Shown: positions 44,624 through 53,907, counted from the stretch's first letter. The stretch is 64,000 bases of DNA from Bacillus manliponensis (GCF_000712595.1 NZ_JOTN01000009.1:62001-126000), one strand, 5' to 3'. Numbers and translations: made by a program. Notes: a model not told the origin generated them from the letters alone.

Positions 44624-45016
44624 TTATCCATTTTGTCGTTTAAAGATAATGTATTTGCTTGCAACATAGTTGAAAAGAATGACAAATATGTTCGTCACTA
44701 CTTTTGCAAACAAGTCATCCGCTCGTAATAATTCAACAAGAGCAACCATGATTAAAATATCAAGTACGTAAGACAAAGAGCGGAAGAATAAGAAGGAGAA
44801 AAACTCTTTCAATATACTTTTCGTTTCTCTTTGGTTAAATACGTACAATTTGTTTGTAACAAATGCAAACACAATGGATAACACCCACGCAATTGTATTT
44901 GCAATTAAGTAATCCATATGGACGATTTTTGTAAGAAAAGCATAACTTACAATGTTAATAGCGGTTGTTAAAACTCCAAAAACAAGATAGGAGATTAGCT
45001 CTTTCGTATTTTTCAT
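44624..45016 (-). CDS. GtrA-family membrane protein
   Basis: 130 residues with four hydrophobic segments; GtrA/GtcA pattern: LISYLVFGVLTTAINIVSYAFL, ANTIAWVLSIVFAFVTNKLYVF (about 40-61) and FNYVASKYIIFKRQNG at the C-terminus. GtrA proteins are thought to flip undecaprenyl-phosphate sugars across the membrane. Three bases after the GT2 stop and 29 bases before the multi-TM enzyme, so one operon. Confidence 0.92.
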   Translation of the reverse strand: MKNTKELISYLVFGVLTTAINIVSYAFLTKIVHMDYLIANTIAWVLSIVFAFVTNKLYVFNQRETKSILKEFFSFLFFRSLSYVLDILIMVALVELLRADDLFAKVVTNIFVILFNYVASKYIIFKRQNG

Positions 45017-45019
45017 CTG

Positions 45020-46003
45020 TTATCCCCTTGTGTGACTATATTCTCGTTCATGGGACTGCGTGTGATTTTGTGCTTTTTCATTGTTGTATTCATCAACAAA
45101 ATAAAGGGGACGGCGTTTTGTTTCATTAAACACTTTTCCTAAGTACTCACCGATAATTCCAAGTGAAAGTAATTGAATGCCTCCAAGGAATAAAATAACA
45201 GTCATTAAAGAAGGATAGCCTCCAACTTCTTCACCAAATAATAGCGTCTTTATAATGATAATCATCATATAAATGAAGGCGAATAAAGAAATCATAGAGC
45301 CAAATAAAGCCGATAAGCGTAGCGGCGCTGTTGTGAACGATGTAATCCCTTCAATGGCTAAATCAAATAATTTGAGATAATTCCATTTCGTTTCACCGGC
45401 TGCCCTTGCATCGCGGTCAAATAAAATTTCCTTCTTATTGTAGCCAATCCAACTGAACATGCCTTTCGTATAGCGCTGCGTTTCTCGTAATTGCTTTAAC
45501 GCTTCAACACAACGTCTATCAAGTAGACGAAAATCACCTGTATTTTCTTGAATTGGAATGCGAGTAATTTTTTGTAACATACGATAAAATGTGCGAGCTG
45601 TCCATTTCTTCAGCCACGTTTCACCAGCGCGATTTTTACGCTTTGCATAAACGTCATCATAACCTTGCTCCCAGTGCATAATCATTTCTGGAATGAGTTC
45701 TGGAGGGTCTTGTAAATCAGCATCAAGAATAATGACGGCATCTCCCGTTACGTAGTCAAATCCAGCAATCATTGCGATTTCTTTCCCAAAGTTACGAGAC
45801 AAATTCACATACGAAATACGGTCATCTTTCTTTCGTAGCTCTTTAATGTGATAAAGCGTTGCATCTGTACTACCATCATTTATAAATAAAATTTCAAATT
45901 CATAAGAAGGGATACGGTCAATAACGCTTTGTAGTCGATCATATAGTGTGTGAAGTACCTCTTGTTCGTTATATGCAGGCACCATAATGGTTATTTTCCC
46001 CAA
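45020..46003 (-). CDS. GT2 polyprenyl-phosphate glycosyltransferase (DPM1/GtrB-like)
   Basis: 327 residues from TTG 46003 (AAAGGAG eight bases upstream). GT-A domain: ITIMVPAYNEQEVL, FINDGSTDATL (about 40-50), DxD-type region AVIILDADLQDPPELIPEMI (about 90-109), QENTGDFRLLDRRC; then two C-terminal membrane segments (LSALFGSMISLFAFIYMMIII and SLMTVILFLGGIQLLSLGIIGEYLGK). Makes a lipid-linked monosaccharide (e.g. glucose or GlcNAc on undecaprenyl phosphate) at the inner face; sugar identity unknown. First gene of the three-gene cassette. Confidence 0.92.
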   Translation of the reverse strand: MGKITIMVPAYNEQEVLHTLYDRLQSVIDRIPSYEFEILFINDGSTDATLYHIKELRKKDDRISYVNLSRNFGKEIAMIAGFDYVTGDAVIILDADLQDPPELIPEMIMHWEQGYDDVYAKRKNRAGETWLKKWTARTFYRMLQKITRIPIQENTGDFRLLDRRCVEALKQLRETQRYTKGMFSWIGYNKKEILFDRDARAAGETKWNYLKLFDLAIEGITSFTTAPLRLSALFGSMISLFAFIYMMIIIIKTLLFGEEVGGYPSLMTVILFLGGIQLLSLGIIGEYLGKVFNETKRRPLYFVDEYNNEKAQNHTQSHEREYSHTRG

Positions 46004-46237
46004 TGTAGTGACTCCTTTCTTCCTATTAGAAGCACGATATAGCATAAAAATGTGCTAAAAATTCCTCTTATATACAACCTTCTAATTATAGCAGAAGATT
46101 TTTGTTTTGCACAAAGTGGCAAAAGATATCATCATTCTACGAAAATGTTAATTATTTTTTACACTTTTGTCTTAAATTAGAAATATGTGTAAGATATAAT
46201 GAGTATAAAGCTATGAATCTATGGGGGGAGTATGAGA

Positions 46238-48088
46238 ATGAAGAAGTTTTCCAAAGGAGTTACCGCGTTAGCGTTAACGGGATCTTTATTATTAACACCA
46301 ATGTCAGCGTTTGCAGCAAATGATGATATAACAGGTCATATGTTTGAACCGCAAATGCGTGTATTAATTGATAGAGGGATTATGTCTGGGGAAGGAAATG
46401 GTATATACTCACCAGACCGCGAAGTAACACGAGCAGAGTTTGCGACATTAGTAGCGAAATCTTTACAGTTGCCACAAGCAGATTCCCAGTTTACGGATGT
46501 GCCAAAAACACATATGTTATATGACGGAGTAAGCCGTGCAGCGGGTGCGAAGATTTTATCCGGACGTGGAAACGGCGTATTTGCACCAGAAGATAAGATT
46601 ACGAGAGAAGAAATGGCAATTATGATTAGCAATGCGCTTACTTATAAAAATATTAATATACCATTACAGCCGTTAACATTTGTGGATAAAGATGCGATTA
46701 CGTATAAAGAACACGTTCAAGTTGTGGCAAGTGCTGGTATTGTTAAAGGTGACGATAAAAACAACTTCTTGCCAAAAGTAACTGCAACGCGCGGAACAGC
46801 AGCGGCCTTTTTAAGCGGAATGTTACAAGTCATTGAAAATAATGGTGACACGAAAGACGCTTATATTGTCATGCATGTAACAGAAGATGGGAAAGAAGAA
46901 AAGAAAAGCTGGTACAGTACATATGAAGAGGCTGTTGTAGCCGCTCAGGCAAACGGCATCAAAGCTGTGAAGCATAAAGATGAATATGTGTGGGTGCAAG
47001 ATGGTTATGCAATTGCAAAGAAAACACCAGCAAAAGAAATTAGATTATATGGTAGTGACCTGAAGCAGACAATCACGTATGTTACTTACAGTACAGAATT
47101 GAAAGTATTAGGCATAGAAGGAAACTATGTAAAAGTACAGCTTGCAAATACGGAAGGTTATGTAAAGAAAGAAGAAGTTATGTTACTTCCAGCTGAATTA
47201 ACGAAGAAATCTTATTACTATGTAAATGCATCGGATGGTTATTTATATCATAGATACTATGATTATTATGCGAAAGAACCAGGATATGCAGTACCTTATC
47301 GATATGGTAAGGCACCTTCATTTTTAACAGCTGGTCAAAATGTATATAGCATCGATGGAAAAACGTTTGGTGAACAAAGTTTCTATCAATATTATAATTA
47401 CATGTCTTTACGTACAAAAACAGAGTACACGGCGGAAGAATTAGACCGCTATGTGCAGTGGCGTACGCCAGATTCACCGTTAATTGGTTTAGGTAAGACA
47501 TTTAAAGAAATGGAAAGCAAATATAATGTAAATGCTCTTTTCTTATATGCAGCTGCCATTCACGAAAGTGATTCTGGAAGAAGTGAGTTAGCGCGTGAAA
47601 AAAATAATTTATTTGGTTTAAATGCGACAGATGCAAATCCAAATGAAGATGCGAAGAAATATGATAGTAAAAAAGCTTGTATTGAAGATATGGCAAAAGT
47701 ATATATGAATGAAATGTATTTAAATCCAGCTTATCACTTATATAACGGGGCATACCTTGGTAATAAAACATTTGGTTTAAATGTAAAATATGCATCAGAC
47801 CCGTACTGGGGACAAAAAGTAGCAGGTCACATGTATCGCTTTGAGACATTTTTAAAGGGAAATGACCATAATACGTATAAATTAGCGAAAGTATTACAAG
47901 ATGCAGAAGTAAAGAAAAATCCAAATCAAACAGATGAGAAGTTATATACTGTTCAGCCAGAAATGATTGTAACAGTAGTAGGAGAAGAAATGATTGGTGG
48001 ACAAGCTTGGCTGCAAGTGATGTCCGATAATCCATCTGTCACAGTTGGATATATTGCAAAAGAAAAAGTTGAATACGTAGCGCATTAA
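46238..48088 (+). CDS. SLH-anchored N-acetylglucosaminidase, copy 1
   Basis: 616 residues from ATG 46238 (GGGGGGAG seven bases upstream; ATG 46232 is an alternative). Signal peptide cut after AFA (~27), three SLH repeats (about 30-200: GIYSPDREVTRAEFATLVAKSL, GVFAPEDKITREEMAIMISNAL, NFLPKVTATRGTAAAFLSGML), a linker repeat with WYSTYEEAVVAAQANG, an SH3-like segment, a GH73-type glucosaminidase domain (AAIHESDSGRSELAREKNNLFGLNA, about 440-464, Glu in HES the likely catalyst) and a C-terminal SH3-like part. A BslO-type enzyme that would cut septal murein and control chain length. Confidence 0.88.
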   Translation: MKKFSKGVTALALTGSLLLTPMSAFAANDDITGHMFEPQMRVLIDRGIMSGEGNGIYSPDREVTRAEFATLVAKSLQLPQADSQFTDVPKTHMLYDGVSRAAGAKILSGRGNGVFAPEDKITREEMAIMISNALTYKNINIPLQPLTFVDKDAITYKEHVQVVASAGIVKGDDKNNFLPKVTATRGTAAAFLSGMLQVIENNGDTKDAYIVMHVTEDGKEEKKSWYSTYEEAVVAAQANGIKAVKHKDEYVWVQDGYAIAKKTPAKEIRLYGSDLKQTITYVTYSTELKVLGIEGNYVKVQLANTEGYVKKEEVMLLPAELTKKSYYYVNASDGYLYHRYYDYYAKEPGYAVPYRYGKAPSFLTAGQNVYSIDGKTFGEQSFYQYYNYMSLRTKTEYTAEELDRYVQWRTPDSPLIGLGKTFKEMESKYNVNALFLYAAAIHESDSGRSELAREKNNLFGLNATDANPNEDAKKYDSKKACIEDMAKVYMNEMYLNPAYHLYNGAYLGNKTFGLNVKYASDPYWGQKVAGHMYRFETFLKGNDHNTYKLAKVLQDAEVKKNPNQTDEKLYTVQPEMIVTVVGEEMIGGQAWLQVMSDNPSVTVGYIAKEKVEYVAH

Positions 48089-48092
48089 TAGG

Positions 48093-48128
48093 AAACAGGT
48101 AGATTTTATAGAAATCTACCTGTTTTTT
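48093..48128 (+). terminator. Terminator of SLH-glucosaminidase copy 1
   Basis: AAACAGGTAGATTT pairs with AAATCTACCTGTTT then T. Confidence 0.9.
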
Positions 48129-48251
48129 GTAAAATGATGAATTGATTCGAGTTTGTTTTTGTATATAATTAGTATATATAAATATAATTATTATATGTTT
48201 TACAATAGAGAGATAGATAAATAGAAAAATGTGTAAGGGAGAACGATGAGA

Positions 48252-50111
48252 ATGAAAAAGTTTTCTAAAGGAGTTACCGCGTTAGCGTTAACGGGGTCTT
48301 TATTATTAACACCAATGTCAGCATATGCAGCAAACGATGATATAACAGGTCATATGTTTGAACCGCAAATGCGTATACTAATTGAAAGAGGGATTATGTC
48401 TGGGGAAGGAAATGGTATATATTCACCAGACCGCGCAGTAACGCGAGCTGAATTTGCGACATTAGTAGCGAAATCTTTACAGTTACCGCAAGCAGATTCT
48501 CAGTTTACAGATGTACCAAAGACACATATGTTATATGACGGAGTAAGCCGTGCAGCAGGAGCAAAGATTTTATCTGGTCGTGGAAATGACATTTTTGCAC
48601 CAGAAGATAAGATTACGAGAGAAGAAATGGCAATTATGATTAGCAATGCGCTTGCTTATAAAAATATTAATATACCATTACAGCCATTAACATTTGTAGA
48701 TAAAGATGCAATCACGTATAAAGAACATGTTCAAGTTGTTACAAGTGCCGGTATTGTGAAAGGTGACGACAAAAACAACTTCTTGCCAAAAGTAACTGCA
48801 ACGCGCGGAACAGCTTCAGCTTTTTTAAGTGGTATGTTGCAAGTGATTGATAATAACGGTGCAAAACCGAAACCGCCGGAAGTAGAAAAATTATATGTGG
48901 TGACACATGTAGATGCAAACGGGAAAGAACAAGAGAAAGGTCGCTACAGTACATATGAAGAAGCGGTTGCGGCAGCACAGGCAGGTGGTGTAAAAGCTGT
49001 GAAGCATAAAGATGAGTACGTATGGATTCAAGACGGTTATGCAGTAGCGAAGAAAACAGCTGGTAACGCAATTAATTTATATCGAAATGATTTAAAAACA
49101 GTAACAAATTATATAAGCTACGGTACGGAATTAAAAGTAGTCAGTATAGAAGGGAACGCTGTAAAAGTACAGCTTTCTAACACAGAAGGATACGTAAAGA
49201 AAGACGAGATTACATTATTCCCAGCGGAAGTGATGAAACTTTCTTCTTATTATGTAAATGCACAAGATGGTTACTTATATCATAGATACTATAACCATTA
49301 TGCAAGTAAGCCTGATTACACAGGTTACCGCTACGGAAAAGCACCGTCCTTCTTAAAACCAGGTCAATTTGTGTACAGCGTTGATGGAAAAACATTTGGT
49401 GAGCAAAGCTTCTATCAATACTTCAACTATATCTCACTACGTACGAAAACAGAGTATACAGGAGAAGACTTAGACAACTATCTGAAACAGGTAAGACCAA
49501 ATTCACCATTAATTGGACTTGGAAAAACATTCAAAGAAGTAGAAAGTAAATATAACGTAAATGCTTTATTCTTATTCTCATTAGCGATGCATGAGAGCCA
49601 ATATGGTGAAAGTACACTTGCAAGAGAAAAGAACAATCTATTTGGTTTAAATGCAACGGACGCAAATCCACATGAAGATGCAAAAAAATATGATAGTAAA
49701 GAAGCATGTATAGAAGATGCAGCGAAAGTATATATGAATGAAGGATATTTAAATCCGAAACATTGGCGCTATAATGCAGCTTACACAGGAAATAAAGCAT
49801 TTGGTCTAAACGTAAAATATGCATCTGATCCATACTGGGGACAAAAGATAGCAGGACATATGCTACGCGTAGATACAGCGTTAGGTGGTAAAGAATATAA
49901 TTCTTACAAACTAGCAAAAGTATTAACGCAAACAGATGTAAAGAAAAATCCAAATGGAACAAAACTATATACAGTTCGCCCTGACGCTGTTGTAACAGTA
50001 GTAGGAGAAGAAACAATTGGTGGGCAAACGTGGTTACAAGTCATTTCTGACGATCCAGCAGCAACAATTGGATATATTTTGAAAGGAAATGTCGAATATG
50101 TAGCACATTAA
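48252..50111 (+). CDS. SLH-anchored N-acetylglucosaminidase, copy 2
   Basis: 619 residues; ATG 48252, with ATG 48246 as alternative. Same architecture as the preceding gene. The signal peptide and SLH region (first ~195 residues) are almost identical to copy 1, while the linker (GAKPKPPEVEK insertion), catalytic domain (AMHESQYGESTLAREKNNLFGLNA) and C-terminus have diverged more. Expected role: S-layer-positioned murein hydrolase. The pair is a tandem duplication that included the terminator. Confidence 0.88.
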   Translation: MKKFSKGVTALALTGSLLLTPMSAYAANDDITGHMFEPQMRILIERGIMSGEGNGIYSPDRAVTRAEFATLVAKSLQLPQADSQFTDVPKTHMLYDGVSRAAGAKILSGRGNDIFAPEDKITREEMAIMISNALAYKNINIPLQPLTFVDKDAITYKEHVQVVTSAGIVKGDDKNNFLPKVTATRGTASAFLSGMLQVIDNNGAKPKPPEVEKLYVVTHVDANGKEQEKGRYSTYEEAVAAAQAGGVKAVKHKDEYVWIQDGYAVAKKTAGNAINLYRNDLKTVTNYISYGTELKVVSIEGNAVKVQLSNTEGYVKKDEITLFPAEVMKLSSYYVNAQDGYLYHRYYNHYASKPDYTGYRYGKAPSFLKPGQFVYSVDGKTFGEQSFYQYFNYISLRTKTEYTGEDLDNYLKQVRPNSPLIGLGKTFKEVESKYNVNALFLFSLAMHESQYGESTLAREKNNLFGLNATDANPHEDAKKYDSKEACIEDAAKVYMNEGYLNPKHWRYNAAYTGNKAFGLNVKYASDPYWGQKIAGHMLRVDTALGGKEYNSYKLAKVLTQTDVKKNPNGTKLYTVRPDAVVTVVGEETIGGQTWLQVISDDPAATIGYILKGNVEYVAH

Positions 50112-50116
50112 GAGAG

Positions 50117-50154
50117 AAACGAGTAGATTTTTACAAAAATCTACTCGTTTTTTA
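50117..50154 (+). terminator. Terminator of SLH-glucosaminidase copy 2
   Basis: AAACGAGTAGATTTTT pairs perfectly with its complement at 50135-50150; same GTAGATTT...AAATCTAC core as the copy 1 terminator. Confidence 0.9.
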
Positions 50155-50271
50155 GTTTTCTTTCGACAAAAATAAAACTTTTTCAAGAGGATAAGCGACA
50201 TATTGTGTCGAATTATGTCGAAATATAAATATATTAGAATATAAAAAAGTGGTTTATTTATTTAAATCATG

Positions 50272-50280
50272 TGCTATAAT
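50272..50280 (+). promoter_or_regulatory. S-layer gene promoter, extended -10
   Basis: TGCTATAAT at 50272-50280 with only a poor -35 (TTTATT at 50253). It would give a leader of ~355 nt. The 531-bp gap 50112-50642 also holds TTTTCATGGA direct repeats at 50333 and 50345 and the hairpin at 50580. Confidence 0.6.
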
Positions 50281-50579
50281 GATATTTGTATATTTGGTAT
50301 CAAGTATATTCAGAACCATTGTTGTTATACGTTTTCATGGACTTTTTCATGGATTTTGATAGCAACAGGCGTTACATAATATGTGATGATGGATACGTTT
50401 TGGCGTAACCTTTCTTTTTTGTCGAATTTTGCGAAAAAAACTTCTTTAAAAAAAGGAAAAAATGGCGTATTATGTACATGATTCATTGAATTGGTAATAC
50501 AGTTATTTCTTACATATTAAGTATTTAAATTCTATTATAACTATTTATTACCAAATTTAATTTATTTTTACGTATTTAC

Positions 50580-50611
50580 CTAGTTTCTCAAATACATATT
50601 TTCGAAACTAG
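50580..50611 (+). promoter_or_regulatory. Leader hairpin upstream of the S-layer ribosome site
   Basis: CTAGTTTC (50580-50587) pairs with GAAACTAG (50604-50611), loop of 16 bases, ending 14 bases before AAGGAGG. No T tail, so more likely an mRNA-stabilising or translation-related element than a terminator. Confidence 0.5.
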
Positions 50612-50642
50612 TATTATATTTCTCAAGGAGGAAATAAATAAC

Positions 50643-53468
50643 ATGGCAAAAAACAAGTCTTACAACAAGTTAATCGCGGGCACAATGACTGCTGCAATGG
50701 TAGCAGGCGTAGTAGCTCCAGTAGCAGCTTCTGCTGAAGAAAAAAAATTCTCTGATGTACCTGCAGGTCAGTGGTATACAGAAGCAATCAATGCAATGGC
50801 TGCAAAAGGTATCATCTCTGGTAAAGGTGACGGTACATTTGGTTTAGGTGAAAATGTAACTCGTGCACAAGTTGCTACTTTCATGGTAAAAGCGAAAGAA
50901 ATCAAAGTTGATGACAACGCAAAACCATCTTTCACAGATGTAGCTGAAAACAACATGTACAAAAAATTCATCGCTGCTGCTGAAGCTAACAAGATCATGA
51001 GCGGTATCGGTGGCGGAAACTTCGGTCCAGATAAAGAGTTAACTCGCGTAGAGATGGCTCAAATTCTTGTGAACGCATACGGTTTCAAAGCTGACGAAAA
51101 CAACAAAAAATCTTTTGATGATATCAAAGATTTAACTTGGGGTACTGCAGCTATCGAAACTCTTGCTAGCCTAGAAATCGTTAAAGGTGACGGCAAAAAC
51201 TTCAACCCACATGGCGTTGTAACTCGTGAGCAAGCTGCTCAGTTCATTTACAATGCAATGAACTACAAAGCTCCAACACCAGAGGTTAAGCAACCTAAAG
51301 TTGAGTCTGTGAAAGCAATTAATGCTACTCAAGTTGAAGTTAAATTTACTGTAGAAGTAGATACTACTGAAGCTGAAAAAGTAGCTAACTATGCTGTTAA
51401 CAGCACAAACCCAACAAAAGTTAAATTAGGTACAGATAAAAAGACTGCAGTTTTAACTTTTGCTAATGCTAACCAAGTACAAGTTACAAACGGTGTTCTT
51501 ACTGTAGATCCTATCGCTACTGCAGCTGATAAATCTAAAAAGACTGAGAAATTTGTACAAGTATTCTCATACAAAGATGAAGTTGCTCCAACAGTAGCTA
51601 GTGTTGAAGCGAAAACTAATGGATCTGTAGCAAAGAGCTTAACAGTTAAAGCTACTGAGCCAATTCAAAGTGGTTTAGTAAAAGTTAATGGTTCTTATGT
51701 AACTGCAAACTTTAATAATACAGATACTGCAGAAATTACAGGTTTATCTTTAGAAACAGGTAAAACTCACACAATCGAGTTAGTTAACCTAACTGATATG
51801 GCTGGAAATAAAACTGTTTCTACGTCTGCAACTTTCACTGTAAGTGTTGATACGGCTTTACCAACAGCGACTCTTACAGCAAAAGGTGACAAAGAAATTC
51901 TTGTTACATTTAACAAATCAATGGATACTGCTTCTGTAATTTCAGCATTAGGAAATGGTGCTGTAAAAAATGAAGCATTAGCTAATGTAGAAACTGGAAC
52001 TCCAACAGTAGTAGCAGATACAAACGATACTCAATTCGTAATTCCAGTTACAGAAGCAAACATTTATAAAGATAAAGCCAACAGAACATTCACTGTTGTA
52101 TTACCAAATACAGTGAAAGATAAATTAGGAAACAAATTAACAGCTACAACTCAAGCAGTTGCTCTTGTAAAAGATACTGCAAAACCAGTAGCAACTGGAT
52201 ATAATGTAGTTAAAGATAACGATGGCAAGGTAAAAGAAATTGAAGTTAACTTCAGTGAGGGATTAGCAGCTGGAACACCTGCTGTACCATCAATTGTTAA
52301 CGAAAACGGTGTTGCTGTTGCTTCATTCCTTGGTGGATTAACTGTTCAACCAGTAAAAGCTGGTGATAAAAAGGTAGTTTATAAAGCGACTACACCTGCT
52401 AAATTATCTGGTAAGTTTGCATTCTCATTTGCAAAAGATCTTGTAACAGACCAAGCAGAAACTCCAAATAAATCAGATGCATTTAACTATACAATTGATT
52501 TCGGTGCAGGAGCTTCTACTTTCGAATTAAAAACAGCTACAGCTACAGGAAATGTAATTACAGTTGATTTTGATAAAGCTGTTAAAGGTGGAGCAGTTGC
52601 AAACTCTGCAACAGATTTAAACAACTATTCTCTTGCAGGAAAACCACTTCCAGCTGGAACAACTATTGTACTTAACCCAGCTCAAACAGTTGCAACAATT
52701 ACTCTACCAGCTGAAGAATCAGTTGAAAAAACAGATGCAGCTGCAGTGTTTACAGTTACTAACGTTCAAGCAGTTTCTGGTGAGGTAGTGAAATCTTACA
52801 CAGGTACAGTTTCAGTTGTAGATAACTTCAAGCCAGTACTACAAAGTGCTAAAGTTTTAGATAACAAAACAATTGAGTTAACTTACAGTGAAAACATTAA
52901 ACTTTCTGCTATCGATGCTCTTGTTGGTGACGAGTTCAAAGTTTTAGAAGGTTCAAATGAATTAACACTTGCTGATAATGAATTAAAAGCAAATGCAGTT
53001 TCTGGTTTTGCTAACAAAGTAAGAATCACAGTTGCTAAAGGAACTGATGTTGCTGGAACTCCGGCTAAGGATGCTACAGCAACTAAAGGTGGAGCAGAAG
53101 CAGCTAAAGTTACTGTAGAGGATGCTAAAAAAGCTTCTAAAGATGCTACTTACAACTATACTGTAGAAGATAATGCTGGTAAGCTAGAAGTTAAAGATGC
53201 TTCTGGTAAAGTTACTGACTTAGATGCTTCTGGAAATGGAACATTCGTTGTTGATGGAGTTAAATTAACACTTGCTGATGCAAAAGCTGGTGATGTATTC
53301 ACATTAACAACAACAGCTCCAGTAGCAGAAGTTAAACCACAATCTGCAACTACACTTGACTTAACTAAAGAAATCGCTGTTGAAACAAAATCTGCAACTA
53401 CAGTTGATCTTAGAGACGTTCAAGGAAATGCTCATAAAGCAAAAGTAAAAGTATCTGTTGCAAAATAA
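50643..53468 (+). CDS. S-layer protein with three SLH domains
   Basis: 941 residues; strong AAGGAGG. Signal peptide MAKNKSYNKLIAGTMTAAMVAG...ASA (cut ~31), three SLH repeats (about 33-205: FSDVPAGQWYTEAINAMAAKGIISGKGDGTFG, FTDVAENNMYKKFIAAAEANKIMSGIGGGNFG, FDDIKDLTWGTAAIETLASLEIVKGDG), then ~730 residues of Thr/Val/Ala/Lys-rich beta-sandwich (Ig-like) domains. The opening of the signal peptide resembles Sap/EA1, but the SLH and crystallisation regions do not match my memory of either. Coding uses preferred codons (GCT, GTT/GTA, AAA), fitting very high expression. Anchored by pyruvylated wall polysaccharide, exported with SecA2. Confidence 0.93.
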   Translation: MAKNKSYNKLIAGTMTAAMVAGVVAPVAASAEEKKFSDVPAGQWYTEAINAMAAKGIISGKGDGTFGLGENVTRAQVATFMVKAKEIKVDDNAKPSFTDVAENNMYKKFIAAAEANKIMSGIGGGNFGPDKELTRVEMAQILVNAYGFKADENNKKSFDDIKDLTWGTAAIETLASLEIVKGDGKNFNPHGVVTREQAAQFIYNAMNYKAPTPEVKQPKVESVKAINATQVEVKFTVEVDTTEAEKVANYAVNSTNPTKVKLGTDKKTAVLTFANANQVQVTNGVLTVDPIATAADKSKKTEKFVQVFSYKDEVAPTVASVEAKTNGSVAKSLTVKATEPIQSGLVKVNGSYVTANFNNTDTAEITGLSLETGKTHTIELVNLTDMAGNKTVSTSATFTVSVDTALPTATLTAKGDKEILVTFNKSMDTASVISALGNGAVKNEALANVETGTPTVVADTNDTQFVIPVTEANIYKDKANRTFTVVLPNTVKDKLGNKLTATTQAVALVKDTAKPVATGYNVVKDNDGKVKEIEVNFSEGLAAGTPAVPSIVNENGVAVASFLGGLTVQPVKAGDKKVVYKATTPAKLSGKFAFSFAKDLVTDQAETPNKSDAFNYTIDFGAGASTFELKTATATGNVITVDFDKAVKGGAVANSATDLNNYSLAGKPLPAGTTIVLNPAQTVATITLPAEESVEKTDAAAVFTVTNVQAVSGEVVKSYTGTVSVVDNFKPVLQSAKVLDNKTIELTYSENIKLSAIDALVGDEFKVLEGSNELTLADNELKANAVSGFANKVRITVAKGTDVAGTPAKDATATKGGAEAAKVTVEDAKKASKDATYNYTVEDNAGKLEVKDASGKVTDLDASGNGTFVVDGVKLTLADAKAGDVFTLTTTAPVAEVKPQSATTLDLTKEIAVETKSATTVDLRDVQGNAHKAKVKVSVAK

Positions 53469-53514
53469 TTTAACTTTTTAGTTGACTATTCTCATTCAGA
53501 TATTTATAGATAGT

Positions 53515-53552
53515 AAAAAGCCTTACTGATATCTTTTCAGTAAGGCTTTTTA
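53515..53552 (+). terminator. S-layer gene terminator
   Basis: 15-bp perfect stem AAAAAGCCTTACTGA (53515-53529) with 53537-53551. Confidence 0.92.
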
Positions 53553-53644
53553 CTTATTATGAAATTTAGTTTAAGAGCCTTGTTTAGTTTGAAAACTGAA
53601 ATTTCTTATTTCTCATCCATTTATTATTTGAATTTTATAATTAA

Positions 53645-53878
53645 ATGAAATCAACATTACTTTTACTAAAAACCATCTGGGAAAGGCATCCGAATTGGAG
53701 TTTTCATCAACTGATTACAAATTTACAGTATAGATATTCAAAGGAACATAACGGCTATGGAAGGCGAAAAGTAATGAGTCAAAATGTTAAAACGAGTTAT
53801 CTTGATTTCTTTTATTTAGAAGATCGAGAGTGGAATTGCTTCTTACATGAAGTGCTAGAAGATAGAAGAAAAAGCTAG
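53645..53878 (+). CDS. Small protein downstream of the S-layer gene, unknown
   Basis: 77 residues. The N-terminal LLLLKTIWERHPNWSFHQLITNLQYRYS and the later YLDFFYLEDREWNCFLHEVLED resemble the small soluble 'IW..NPD.RFxQLI.N ... DxFYxED' family often seen in phages and bacteria (DUF1040-like); I am not certain. Basic middle (GYGRRKVMSQNVK). No clear ribosome site precedes the ATG (TTTTATAATTAA), so translation is weak or the transcript leaderless. Own terminator follows. Confidence 0.55.
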   Translation: MKSTLLLLKTIWERHPNWSFHQLITNLQYRYSKEHNGYGRRKVMSQNVKTSYLDFFYLEDREWNCFLHEVLEDRRKS

Positions 53879-53907
53879 TTTACAATCATAGTAAAACTAG
53901 CTTTTTC
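53868..53907. terminator. Bidirectional terminator
   Basis: GAAAAAGCTAGTTT pairs perfectly with AAACTAGCTTTTTC between the small gene and convergent patB1. Confidence 0.9.

Noticed and set aside
50643-53468. Naming the S-layer gene sap or eag
   Set aside because: Only the signal peptide start and gene position agree; SLH and body sequences differ from those proteins as I remember them.
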